Shown here piece after piece: positions 17,274 through 26,311 of a stretch of DNA of 64,000 nucleotides. This DNA is from Nocardia sp. NBC_00565 (GTDB taxonomy: Bacteria > Actinomycetota > Actinomycetes > Mycobacteriales > Mycobacteriaceae). Every line of letters starts with the position of its first letter. Within the stretch, counting starts at the first letter, position 1. Location: assembly GCF_036345915.1 (NCBI RefSeq), contig NZ_CP107785.1, positions 1,302,001-1,366,000 of the forward strand, read 5' to 3'. The translations under genes and the position numbers were made by a program. The notes below the pieces were generated by a model, which saw only the letters and a list, made by a program, of their open reading frames with translations, was not told where the DNA came from and searched no databases.

Positions 17274-20200
17274 ATGACCGACGACGATCCGCTGCGCACA
17301 CGCCGTGAGGTGGCAACGCCCGCCACGGCGGAGTTGGCTGCGGTCGGTTTCGAGAATGCGGTAGAGATCGGCCGCGGTGGTTTCGGGGTGGTGTATCGCT
17401 GCTGGCAGGTCGCGCTGGACCGGACGGTGGCGGTGAAGGTGCTGACCGCGCAATTGGACGAAGACAATCGGGCACGGTTCGTCCGGGAGCAGCGGGCGAT
17501 GGGCCGCTTGACCGGGCATCCGAACATCGTCACCGTGCTGCAGGCCGGTGCCACCGCTAGCGGGCGTCCCTACCTCGTGATGCCTTATCACCCGCTGGAT
17601 TCCCTGGATGCGTGGATCCGCCGACGCGGTCCGCTTCCGCTGGAGAAGGTGTTGCGGATGGGGGTGAAGATCGCCGGCGCACTGGAGCTCGCGCATGGCC
17701 TCGGCATCGTGCATCGGGACGTGAAACCGGGAAATATCCTGCTCACCGACTTCGGCGAGCCGGCTTTGACCGATTTCGGGAATGCCCACGTCACCGGCGG
17801 ATTTCGAACGGCCGAAGGCATCGTCACCGGATCACCGGCATTCACTGCCCCAGAGGTGCTGGACCGGCACAGGCCGACGGCGGCCGCGGATGTGTACGGG
17901 CTCGGCGCGACCCTGTTCTGCGCGTTGACCGGCCATGCCGCGTTCCAGCGTCGCAGTGGTGAGAACGTGGTGACACAGTATCTGCGGATCACCACCCAAC
18001 CGATGCCGGACCTCCAGGACAGTGGTATCCCCGACGACGTGTCGGCGTTGGTGGAAACCGCGATGAGCCGTGATCCTCACGAACGCCCTTCTGCGGCGGG
18101 GCTGGGTGAGAGCATTCGACAGGCGCAGCAGCGCCACGGCTTCTCGGTCGATGAGACCGGCCGACAGTCCGATTCGATTCTCGAGCGTCGGCACCGGGAT
18201 CCACCAACGAGGGGACGGCGCCCGCTGCCGGCCGCGGGCACCGTGGACAGTGGTGGCAATCTGCCGTTCGAGCTGACCAGTTTTGTCGGCCGACGCACCG
18301 AGTTGTCGGCGGTAAAGAATCTGCTGTCCACGTCCCGGCTGGTCACGTTTACCGGAGTCGGGGGTGTCGGCAAGACGCGGCTGGCGCTGCGGGCCGCGTC
18401 GCAAGCGCAGCGGGATTTCGCCGACGGGGTGTGGTTGGTCGAACTGGCCGAGGTCTCCGATGCCGCGCTCCTGGTCGATGTCGTGGCGGCCACCCTGGGG
18501 TTGCGGGACGAGGCGCCCGGTCCTTTGCACGATGTTCTGGTCAAGTTTCTGGGCTCGCGGGAAATATTGCTCGTTCTGGACAACTGCGAGCACATGGTGG
18601 AAGCCGTGGCGAAGTTGAGCGAGGCGTTGCTGCGGACCTGCCCGGAGCTGCGGATTCTCGCCACCAGCCGGGAAGCGTTGAATATCGCAGGGGAGGCGTT
18701 GCTACGGGTGGCGCCGCTGACGGTCCCAGATCAGGCCGGGGAGCCGACGCTGGCGGGGCTGCCCCGTTTCGACGCGGTAACGCTGTTCGCCGATCGTGCC
18801 GCAGCAGCGGTGCCGGGCTTCGAACTCGACGAGAACAACAAGGCTGCTGTGACCCGGATTTGCACCCGGTTGGATGGGTTGCCGCTGGCGATCGAACTGG
18901 CGGCGGCTCGGATACGCGCGATGTCACCCGAGCAGATTCTGCAACGCCTCGATGATCGGTACACGCTGCTCACCCGTGGCAGTCGCACCGCGCCGACCCG
19001 GCAGCAGACGCTGCGATGGTGTGTCGATTGGGGCTACGAGTTGTGTACCCCGGCCGAACAGCGGCTGTGGGCCCGGCTGTCGGTGTTCGCCGTGAGTTGC
19101 GAACTCGACGCCGTAGAACAGGTATGCGGTGTCGACCTGGCACCGCACAGTCCGCTCGATGTGCTGTCCTCCCTGGTGGACAAGTCGATTCTGATCCGGG
19201 AGGAATCGCATGCCATCGTCCGTTTCCGAATGCTCGAGACGATGCGTGACTACGGTCGGCAAAGGCTGCGGGAGTCCGGCGAAGACACCGAGCTGCGCCG
19301 ACGGCACCGCGACTTGTACCAACAACTAGCGCTGGACGCTCAAGCCGGGTGGATCAGCGACCGGCAGTCCTACTGGATCGCCCGCCTCGAACGTGAGCTG
19401 CCCAACCTGCGCGACGCGCTCGAATCCTGCCTTTCCGAGGACACCGACGAGGCAGCCAAAGCTGGGCTGCGAACCGCCGCCGCGCTGCACGAATTCTGGG
19501 TCCTTCGCGGAATGTACGGGGAAGGCCGAACCTGGCTCGACCGCGTTCTCGCCCACCCCGGCGCGCAATCGATACCCGACCGCATCAGTGCGCTACGCGC
19601 CGCATGCGAGGTTGCCGCGCCACAGGGGGATTTCCAAGCTGCCGCCGCCCTTCTCGAGGAGGGGCGACTGCTCGCCGAACAGGCATCTACCCCCGCTATT
19701 CAAGGACAGCTCGCCTACGCCGCCGGCATCATTGCACTCGCCAGCGGCGCAGCGGCCGACGCCTCCGCTGCCCTGGAACGAGCTGTCGAGCTGCTCGGCT
19801 CGAACCAGACCGCAGAGCTCTACATCAGTGCCCTGACCATCCTTGCCTGGTCATACGAACTACGCGGCCAGATGCCCCGAGCGACCGAGCAGTACCGCCG
19901 AGTACTTTCCATCACCGAAGCGCAGGGCGAATTGCTCTATCGTTCTGCTGCGTTGCGCGGCTTGGGTGTTTCCGCATGGCTGCAAGGCGAACGGGACCGT
20001 GCCCAACGGTTGCTCGAGGCGGCATTGCGAATCAACCGACGGCCGAATAGTCCGGTGTTCACCGCGTTCAGTATCGAGGCGTTGGCCTGGACTACCGCCG
20101 ACCAGGGCGATGCCCAGCGCGCGGCCGTGCTGATGGGGGCAGCCCAGGGAAAATGGCTGGTGGGTAACAGTGTGCGGGCCGTCCTGCGGAATATGTCGCG

Positions 20201-20552
20201 CTTTCACGAGGAATGCGAGCGGACGACGCGTCGAACTCTCGGCGCTCGCAGATTCGATGGGGCCCTTCGGCAAGGCCGGGGGATGGGTATGGATGCTGCT
20301 ATTGCGTACGCGCTCGGGGAACAATCCACCGATGCGGCCTCCGCGTCGGGTGCCTCCGCGAAATTGACCAAACGTGAGCGGCAGGTCGCCGACCTCGTCG
20401 CCCAAGGACTCAGCAACAAGCAGATCGCCGCCGAGCTGGTGATCGCGCAACGCACGGCCGAAGGTCACGTCGAACACATTCTGACCAAGCTCGGATTCAA
20501 CTCCCGCGCTCAGATCGCGGCCTGGGCAGCGGACCAAACCAAACAACACTGA
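17274..20552 (+). CDS. PknK-like Ser/Thr kinase with STAND ATPase and LuxR DNA-binding domain
   Basis: A 1092-residue signalling protein. The N-terminal kinase (~25-285) closely resembles mycobacterial PknK: GRGGFGVVY (33-41), Lys55, HRD with Asp149, DFG (167-169), and an activation segment reading GSPAFTAPEVL. Next comes a MalT/AfsR-type P-loop ATPase with Walker A GVGGVGKT (~360) and Walker B ILLVLDNCEH. A TPR-like helical region follows, and a LuxR HTH ends the protein (~1029-1090, LTKRERQVADLVAQGLSNKQ). The architecture implies that phosphorylation and ATP-dependent switching control DNA binding. The start is the ATG of MTDDDPLRTRREV, which parallels the PknK N-terminus. Confidence 0.9.
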   Translation: MTDDDPLRTRREVATPATAELAAVGFENAVEIGRGGFGVVYRCWQVALDRTVAVKVLTAQLDEDNRARFVREQRAMGRLTGHPNIVTVLQAGATASGRPYLVMPYHPLDSLDAWIRRRGPLPLEKVLRMGVKIAGALELAHGLGIVHRDVKPGNILLTDFGEPALTDFGNAHVTGGFRTAEGIVTGSPAFTAPEVLDRHRPTAAADVYGLGATLFCALTGHAAFQRRSGENVVTQYLRITTQPMPDLQDSGIPDDVSALVETAMSRDPHERPSAAGLGESIRQAQQRHGFSVDETGRQSDSILERRHRDPPTRGRRPLPAAGTVDSGGNLPFELTSFVGRRTELSAVKNLLSTSRLVTFTGVGGVGKTRLALRAASQAQRDFADGVWLVELAEVSDAALLVDVVAATLGLRDEAPGPLHDVLVKFLGSREILLVLDNCEHMVEAVAKLSEALLRTCPELRILATSREALNIAGEALLRVAPLTVPDQAGEPTLAGLPRFDAVTLFADRAAAAVPGFELDENNKAAVTRICTRLDGLPLAIELAAARIRAMSPEQILQRLDDRYTLLTRGSRTAPTRQQTLRWCVDWGYELCTPAEQRLWARLSVFAVSCELDAVEQVCGVDLAPHSPLDVLSSLVDKSILIREESHAIVRFRMLETMRDYGRQRLRESGEDTELRRRHRDLYQQLALDAQAGWISDRQSYWIARLERELPNLRDALESCLSEDTDEAAKAGLRTAAALHEFWVLRGMYGEGRTWLDRVLAHPGAQSIPDRISALRAACEVAAPQGDFQAAAALLEEGRLLAEQASTPAIQGQLAYAAGIIALASGAAADASAALERAVELLGSNQTAELYISALTILAWSYELRGQMPRATEQYRRVLSITEAQGELLYRSAALRGLGVSAWLQGERDRAQRLLEAALRINRRPNSPVFTAFSIEALAWTTADQGDAQRAAVLMGAAQGKWLVGNSVRAVLRNMSRFHEECERTTRRTLGARRFDGALRQGRGMGMDAAIAYALGEQSTDAASASGASAKLTKRERQVADLVAQGLSNKQIAAELVIAQRTAEGHVEHILTKLGFNSRAQIAAWAADQTKQH

Positions 20553-20568
20553 TCGGCTGATGTGAGCC

Positions 20569-20601
20569 ATCCCCGGTCCGGCTTCTGTCCGGACCAGGGA
20601 T
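20569..20601 (+). terminator. Hairpin terminator after the kinase-regulator gene
   Basis: GGTCCGG and CCGGACC pair around a 7-nt loop. ATCCCC and GGGAT extend the stem past a bulge, 17 bp after the stop codon. Confidence 0.65.
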
Positions 20602-20630
20602 CGCCCAGTGGAACGGTCAGCCTCAACCCA

Positions 20631-20924
20631 CAAGTGTTGTGCCGCGGTGGTTCCGCCTCGAGAGGCCCGGTTCACCCGGCTCGTCGCTCGGACCAGTTCG
20701 GTCATCTCGTCGAGTTCGGGTTTGGACACCTCGTCGAGGCGACGGTCGGTCCGCTTGCGTTCGAGTCGGTCGAGGTGAGTGCTGTATGTACGCCGCGTGC
20801 CTGAGGTGAGGAGTTGGCGTACCGCCGGGATGATCTGGCCGAATGTGGGTATCTCGGTGCCTTTCGCGACGAGGTCGGCTGGCGAGATTTCCATCTGTGT
20901 CAGCAGCCGACTCCGCCCCGTCAC
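20631..20924 (-). pseudogene. N-terminal fragment of a tyrosine recombinase (integrase)
   Basis: The first ~98 residues read like the SAM-like core-binding domain of an actinobacterial phage-type integrase (PTFGQIIPAVRQLLTSGTRR, then DEVSKPELDEMTELV and a closing GGTTAAQHL). Similarity stops there. The frame continues only as antisense of the kinase gene, and the catalytic domain (R-H-R-Y) is absent. The GTG start overlaps the TGA of the membrane-protein gene (GTGA), so the two were translationally coupled. It is a truncated remnant of a mobile element. Confidence 0.6.
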
Positions 20925-23137
20925 CGTCCTGCCGCTGGCTCACCTTTGATGTGCGTTCCAAAGATCTTCTCGCGGAGCCCTTTCGGGGATGAGCGCAGGG
21001 TTTCGATGATCGCCGCGAACTCCTGCGCTGCGACGCGCTGTGCTCGGTAGTTTGTCGATTCGCCGATCCCGGCCATCACCCATAAGAGTGCTGGTATGAG
21101 TGCATAGAGCCCTTGCCGCCAGTTGAGTTCGGTGAGCAGACTCTGACATGCGCCCAGCGCGGCGAACGCGAGGATGTTGAAGATGAGTAGAGAAACGGTG
21201 ACGATGGCCTGCTTCCCGAAGTTGGGGACCTTCAGCGGCTCCGCATCATTCTTCGCCGAACTCGGCATTATGGCTCGTTGAGCAAGCTGGTGGAGTTGGT
21301 CTATAGCAAAGAATGCGGCCACGAAAATAGCAATGATGAGCAGTCGACGACGACCTTCTTGGTGCGGGCCGATGACAGCGAACCCGGCCGCCATGGCGGC
21401 CACCGACGTCAGCAGGCATAGGTGGCTGAGTGTGATCAAGCGTCGGCTCCGTGCAAGGTGTACTAGTCGTGGCACGAACAGTTCGGCTGACGACCCGTTC
21501 ACGGGAAGCGGTTCAATCTCGATGCCGAGGTCCAAGGCAGGGTGGCCTTTGTATTGAGGCTGTTGACGGTCGCGAAGCTTATCGGTGCTGAGGGTCGTGA
21601 CCCCTGTGCTGCGCAGGATCTTCGAATCACGCAAAGCTAGCGTGATATGCGGCTTGAATCGCAGCGTGTCGTCGACGGTTTCGGTTGGCAAAGGAGTTTC
21701 CACGAAACTCGTTCCCTCGGTTGCCCATTGATTCTTGAGCAAATAATATTCGGCGATACCGATGGTTATCATCAGTATCGCCCACAACGCAGTCTTGTCC
21801 GCGGTGAATGCTTGAACAGTCGCCGCGAAAACGAATCCGACCCGCAGGCTGTATCCGGAGGCGCAGAGCGCAATCAACGCTCGGGCCGTCTTGGGGGTGC
21901 GTTCATCGAGCGACTGCATCGGCTCCGTTTTGAAGCTGCTCTTGAGTGCCTCGTACAGCCAGGTCGAAGCGGCGAACACAGCGGTGAAGACCGCCACCCA
22001 CAACCACTCGACCCATGACAGCCCGTAGAGGTATCCGAGGGCGAACGCTGCGGCGAGTCGGTAAATCATGGTGGTTGCGACAGTTCGTTCGCGCTCCGGT
22101 GTGAGGCCGAACGGAGTCCGCTTCCGGGCTGTTTTTGCGGGATGCTCACTGTCGGTTTTGTAGTCGCGGATATCATTGATCTGGTATCGAATCGGGTACA
22201 ACACGAGCTCGACGAACGCCCACGTCAATAACCCTCGAGCGATCGTTACGTGCCCGTCCTGACTGGAAAAAATGGCAGCGGGTATAGCGGCTCCTGAAAT
22301 GGCGAACTTCACCCAGTGATCGCCGAGCTGTCGCGGATAGATGAGGAATCTTATAAAGTCAGCTATATCGCTTGCCTGCGTATGTCGATCTGCGGAACTG
22401 CCCGCCGCCGCAAGGGCGTTCCGCCACAGCTCATGAGCGAACCGACGAGGTTGGCCGGCGTATGACACCGTGAATCGTGCGACGAGGTATACCAATTGAG
22501 CGTATACCACTGCGGTGACTATTCTTAGTGACGTTGATTCAATTAATAGAATCGGTATTACCACGGCAGTGACAAGTATGGACAGGCAGGAAGTCCAGAG
22601 TATTATGTTGACCGGTCGAACACTGAACCTTCGGCCTTCCTCGGAGACGAAGCCGGCGAGCATCTGTTCGGACGAGGGGACTGTGCGCGTCGTCCAGACC
22701 CCGTCCTTGGCGTCGACCGCGAAAATCGTGATCGGTTGAAATCTATTGATCTGCCGCTCGATATCGGTCGCGTAGATGCCGAGCGCGATGAACCGCGAGG
22801 TCGTCTCCATGACGATGACAGCCACGAGCACCGAGAGCAGTGGCACCAGTGCATAGAGGGAGTTCCAGTCGGCCGGAACGCATTTTTCGGTCAAGTCGGG
22901 CGGATTGCACGGACGCGGCAAGTTGAAGAGGGCCGCGGCAATGAGCGCCGATCCGACCGTTGCGGATGCCAACGCGGCGGCGAAGCTCGCGGTGGTCTTC
23001 GCATTCGCCTGCGCAAGCTCTTGGTGTAGGAACTTGACTGTTTCGGGGTCCACGAGCGCCGCCGCCAAAGGGAGATCAACTGCCACCGACTTCGGACCGA
23101 CGCCGTCCGGGGCTGGTTCGGATCGATGCGAGACCAC
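20921..23137 (-). CDS. Large multi-pass membrane protein with a UbiA-like NDxxDxxxD motif
   Basis: The 738-residue protein has about 14 hydrophobic segments in two blocks. The N-terminal part has a FLHQELAQANAKTTASF helix before the first membrane hairpin. The central part (~265-390) contains YPIRYQINDIRDYKTDSEHP. NDIRDYKTD fits the first Asp-rich NDxxDxxxD motif of UbiA-type prenyltransferases and is followed by membrane helices. No clear second Asp motif was found, so enzymatic activity is doubtful. GTG 23137 is used for lack of a better start; no strong ribosome site is visible. The stop overlaps the integrase fragment. Function unknown. Confidence 0.6.
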   Translation of the reverse strand: MVSHRSEPAPDGVGPKSVAVDLPLAAALVDPETVKFLHQELAQANAKTTASFAAALASATVGSALIAAALFNLPRPCNPPDLTEKCVPADWNSLYALVPLLSVLVAVIVMETTSRFIALGIYATDIERQINRFQPITIFAVDAKDGVWTTRTVPSSEQMLAGFVSEEGRRFSVRPVNIILWTSCLSILVTAVVIPILLIESTSLRIVTAVVYAQLVYLVARFTVSYAGQPRRFAHELWRNALAAAGSSADRHTQASDIADFIRFLIYPRQLGDHWVKFAISGAAIPAAIFSSQDGHVTIARGLLTWAFVELVLYPIRYQINDIRDYKTDSEHPAKTARKRTPFGLTPERERTVATTMIYRLAAAFALGYLYGLSWVEWLWVAVFTAVFAASTWLYEALKSSFKTEPMQSLDERTPKTARALIALCASGYSLRVGFVFAATVQAFTADKTALWAILMITIGIAEYYLLKNQWATEGTSFVETPLPTETVDDTLRFKPHITLALRDSKILRSTGVTTLSTDKLRDRQQPQYKGHPALDLGIEIEPLPVNGSSAELFVPRLVHLARSRRLITLSHLCLLTSVAAMAAGFAVIGPHQEGRRRLLIIAIFVAAFFAIDQLHQLAQRAIMPSSAKNDAEPLKVPNFGKQAIVTVSLLIFNILAFAALGACQSLLTELNWRQGLYALIPALLWVMAGIGESTNYRAQRVAAQEFAAIIETLRSSPKGLREKIFGTHIKGEPAAGR

Positions 23138-23292
23138 CTAGCCAGCATGCGCTGAATCCCATAGACACAAGCCAGATTTCGCGAGTTACGGGGCCCTATA
23201 GGCGACGTTGGGGATTTTGCATACCCGCGCCTTGGTTTCACGCACCGCTGCGGCCGGGTCGGGCGCGATTGAGAACTCAAGGGGCACAATCT

Positions 23293-23430
23293 ATTTCGCT
23301 CGATGAGCCGTCGGTACATACCGGGGCCCGGCGGTACGGTCTGAGGCCGGCTGGTGCCGTCGACATGCGTGGCCGCCACGATCGGGTCGCGATCAGCGGT
23401 GGGCAGGGTGAACGGTATGAAGGGTGCGCG
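23293..23430 (-). pseudogene. Possible remnant of a NodU/CmcH-type carbamoyltransferase
   Basis: One leftward frame reads ATHVDGTSRPQTV followed by MYRRLIE. This resembles the C-terminal region of O-carbamoyltransferases (xHVDGTARxQTV...YxRLI). No start or flanking domain is present. The remainder of 23138-23720 has no recognisable gene except the tandem repeat. Confidence 0.4.
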
Positions 23431-23510
23431 AATATCGCCGCGGCCGAACGCCTCCGACACCGTGCGCAATAGGGAGTGGGTCGTCCTCAACCGCGCCGCT
23501 CTGCTGATCC

Positions 23511-23578
23511 AACGCTGAGCGCGCAACGCTGACGCGCAACGCTGAGCGCGCAACGCTGACGCGCAACGCTGAGCGCGC
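23511..23578. repeat. 27-bp tandem repeat, 2.5 copies
   Basis: The unit starts AACGCTGAGCGCGC and continues AACGCTGACGCGC. Two full identical units (23511-23537, 23538-23564) and a 14-bp partial unit follow. Each unit is itself two near-copies of AACGCTGA(G)CGCGC. There are no unique spacers, so it is not a CRISPR. Confidence 0.9.
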
Positions 23579-23720
23579 GCCCAGCCGCGCGGCACCGGAT
23601 CGCGGGAGTGCTGACATGCACTGTCTCAGCCTGGCTTCCACCGGGCAAATTACTCGGCACCTCCCGAGCTGAAACAGTCGCTGGCAAGTTCTGCGGAAAC
23701 GCGTACGGCCCTGTGCCCCA

Positions 23721-24971
23721 ATGTGTCACGCTGCCGACATGGCTTTCTTGCGGGCAGATCGCATGCGCGTGCTGGTGACCCTCAACCAGTTCGAATCCCA
23801 CTTCCGTGGACTGGTCACACTGGCCGACGCGATAAGCAGGCATGGCCACGATGTCCGCGTTGCGGCACCCGAGAAGTGGGGCGCCTGGCTGCACAGCAAC
23901 TACGGCGTCGAGACCGTGGACGTGAAGATACGGCGGGCCGACCGCGAGTTCGATGCAGCCATCTTCGGACTTCTGCTCGACCGGGACATAGACGCGTTCG
24001 ACCGGATGTACATGACGGATTTCCTCAGCGACCGGATCGCCCTGCGTATCGCGGAAGACGTACTGAACCTCTCCGAACAGTGGCGGCCCGATGTCGTCCT
24101 GCACGAGTGCTCGGAATTCGGCGGTTACTTGGCCGCGGAGGTGCTCGGAATACCACACGTCACGGTGGATATCGGCCCGCTGCAGCTTGTGCGAAACCTC
24201 CACGAAGACCTGATCCGGCCCGCTCTGACCACTCAGCGGGCCAAACTCGGGCTTCCGGAAGAACCGTCGACACCGGGAATCCTGCGGCATCTCACGGTCT
24301 CCCTGACGCCGAAAGAATTCAATAACGCCGATCTCGACACCCCACTGGTCCGTTACCGGCACGAACCACCGGTACGTCACAATGATCAACTGCTCCCGGA
24401 CGTGTTCACGTCGATGCCTGGCGATAGGCCGATCGTCTACCTCTCACTGGGCTCGATCGGACCCTTCTCACCGCGGTTCAGGGATCGAATGGCCGAAATC
24501 TATGGGGAGGTCTTCAAGGCCTTGGCCGAGCTCCGGTGTACCGCGGTCGTCTCGCTGCCGTCGCTGTACCAGGACATATTCCGGTCGCTACCGCCACACA
24601 TCCATGTCCTGCCGTACGTCCCCCAGTCCCTCGTATTGGCGAACGTGGACCTGTTCATCACGCACGGTGGATTGAATTCGATGCGCGACACGATAACCTA
24701 CGGAGTCCCGCACGTGGTGCTCCCCTTCTTCGCCGATCATCCCGGAAATGCGCGACGCTGTGAAACTCTCGGCACCGGCATCCACATCGATCCCATGACC
24801 GTCACCGCTTCGGATGTTTTTACCGCCTGCCAGACGACCCTCGACGACCCCGCCTACCGGCAGGCCGCGCGAGCGCTCAAACGACATATGTGGGCACTGC
24901 CGCCACAATCTGCATTCGCCGACGACCTCGGAGATCTCGTTCTAGGCTCGCACCGGGAGAAAATAGAATGA
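23721..24971 (+). CDS. GT1-family (UDP-glycosyltransferase-like) glycosyltransferase
   Basis: A two-domain GT-B glycosyltransferase of the macrolide/UGT type, moving a sugar from a nucleotide donor to a lipid or natural product. The N-terminal Rossmann strand is MRVLVTLNQFESHFRGL. The C-terminal donor site reads HVLPYVPQSLVLANVDLFIT and HGGLNSMRDTITYGVPHVVL, with Pro and His at the expected positions. The frame opens at ATG 23721; ATG 23763 (before RVLVTL) is an equally likely start, and neither has a strong ribosome site. The stop overlaps the next ATG (ATGA). It is the first gene of a deoxysugar operon. Confidence 0.85.
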   Translation: MCHAADMAFLRADRMRVLVTLNQFESHFRGLVTLADAISRHGHDVRVAAPEKWGAWLHSNYGVETVDVKIRRADREFDAAIFGLLLDRDIDAFDRMYMTDFLSDRIALRIAEDVLNLSEQWRPDVVLHECSEFGGYLAAEVLGIPHVTVDIGPLQLVRNLHEDLIRPALTTQRAKLGLPEEPSTPGILRHLTVSLTPKEFNNADLDTPLVRYRHEPPVRHNDQLLPDVFTSMPGDRPIVYLSLGSIGPFSPRFRDRMAEIYGEVFKALAELRCTAVVSLPSLYQDIFRSLPPHIHVLPYVPQSLVLANVDLFITHGGLNSMRDTITYGVPHVVLPFFADHPGNARRCETLGTGIHIDPMTVTASDVFTACQTTLDDPAYRQAARALKRHMWALPPQSAFADDLGDLVLGSHREKIE

Positions 24972-26311
24972 ACGATAGAGACGATCTACTCACGATAGTC
25001 CGACGGTTCCACAATTCGCAAACCGAGCATCAGTTCGTCGCGGGCGTCACCGAGATCCAATCATCCGGAGCCTGCCTCGATGACGACGACAGGGCCGCTG
25101 TCGTCGAGGCCGCGTTGGATATGCGTATCGCGGCGGGAATCCTGGCACATCGATTCGAGAACGAATTCGCCAGAAAAATCGGACTCCGCAAGGCGCGACT
25201 CACCAACTCCGGATCATCGGCGAACTTGCTCGCGGTAACCGCATTAACCGCCCCGGAGTTGGGTGATACCCGGCTGCGCCCCGGGGATGAGGTGATTACG
25301 GCGGCAGCCGGATTCCCGACGACAGTGAACCCGATACTGCAAAACGGATTGAAACCGGTGTTCGTAGATATCGATTCCTCCACATACAACACGACACCGG
25401 AAGCCGTGGCGGCGGCAATCGGCCCGAGAACCCGTGCCGTCGTACTGGCACATACGCTCGGTAACCCGTTTCCTGTGGCAGAGATCTCCGCGTTGTGCGC
25501 GGAGCACGGCATGTTCCTGATCGAAGACAATTGCGATGCAGTCGGATCGACATACCAGTCGCGCGCTACCGGCACCTTCGGCGATCTGGCCACCGTCAGC
25601 TTCTACCCGGCACACCATTTGACCACAGGTGAGGGCGGATGCGTCCTGACCAACAACCTGATAACAGCTCGCGTCGTGAAGTCTCTGCGGGATTGGGGAC
25701 GCGACTGCTGGTGCGAGCCGGGTGAAAGCAACAAATGCGGAAAGAGATTCAATCAACAGCTAGGCTGCCTTCCTTACGGATATGACCACAAGTACATCTA
25801 TTCGCATATCGGCTACAACCTGAAGACAACAGATATCCAGGCTGCGCTCGGGCTCTCCCAGCTGGCCAGACTGGACGATTTCTGCGCCCGCCGGCGTCAT
25901 AACTGGCGTCGGCTTCGCGAAGGCCTGGACGGGATCGACCATCTCCGCCTGCCGGAACCAACCCCCGACAGCGATCCGAGCTGGTTTGGATTTGCCCTGA
26001 CGGTGCTGCCGGACGCGCCTTTCGGCCGTATCGATATCGTCAACTTCCTCGAAGGACGCAAAATAGCGACCCGCGGCCTCTTCGCCGGAAATCTCCTCCG
26101 CCATCCGGCGTACTCGAACATCGAGTGCCGTATTTCCGGAAGCTTGGCGGCCAGCGACTACGTCGCCGACAACACCTTCTGGGTCGGCGTGTACCCGGGC
26201 ATAACCGACGAGATGACCGACTACATGGTTGCCTCGATCCGGGAGTACGTTTCCGGCTACCGACGCTCCCAGGTCCGGCTCGTGGAGACCTCGCCCGAGG
26301 ACAAGCGGTGA
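24968..26311 (+). CDS. RfbH/E1-type sugar 3-dehydratase (DegT/DnrJ fold)
   Basis: This 447-residue protein matches PMP-dependent NDP-4-keto-6-deoxyhexose 3-dehydratases, which remove the C-3 hydroxyl in 3,6-dideoxysugar synthesis. The usual PLP lysine is replaced by histidine in SFYPAHHLTTGEGG (His at ~214), diagnostic for this class. DCWCEPGESNKCGKRF (~246-260) gives the cysteines of the 2Fe-2S cluster seen in RfbH and E1. No dedicated E3 reductase is visible nearby, so electrons must come from elsewhere. GGGAG precedes ATG 24968, which overlaps the glycosyltransferase stop. Confidence 0.9.
   Translation: MNDRDDLLTIVRRFHNSQTEHQFVAGVTEIQSSGACLDDDDRAAVVEAALDMRIAAGILAHRFENEFARKIGLRKARLTNSGSSANLLAVTALTAPELGDTRLRPGDEVITAAAGFPTTVNPILQNGLKPVFVDIDSSTYNTTPEAVAAAIGPRTRAVVLAHTLGNPFPVAEISALCAEHGMFLIEDNCDAVGSTYQSRATGTFGDLATVSFYPAHHLTTGEGGCVLTNNLITARVVKSLRDWGRDCWCEPGESNKCGKRFNQQLGCLPYGYDHKYIYSHIGYNLKTTDIQAALGLSQLARLDDFCARRRHNWRRLREGLDGIDHLRLPEPTPDSDPSWFGFALTVLPDAPFGRIDIVNFLEGRKIATRGLFAGNLLRHPAYSNIECRISGSLAASDYVADNTFWVGVYPGITDEMTDYMVASIREYVSGYRRSQVRLVETSPEDKR

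Noticed and set aside
19860..20630. Continuation of the integrase frame
   Set aside because: Beyond residue ~98 it is purely antisense to the kinase-regulator gene and has no catalytic motifs.
23511..23578. CRISPR array
   Set aside because: Repeats are contiguous without unique spacers; no cas genes nearby.
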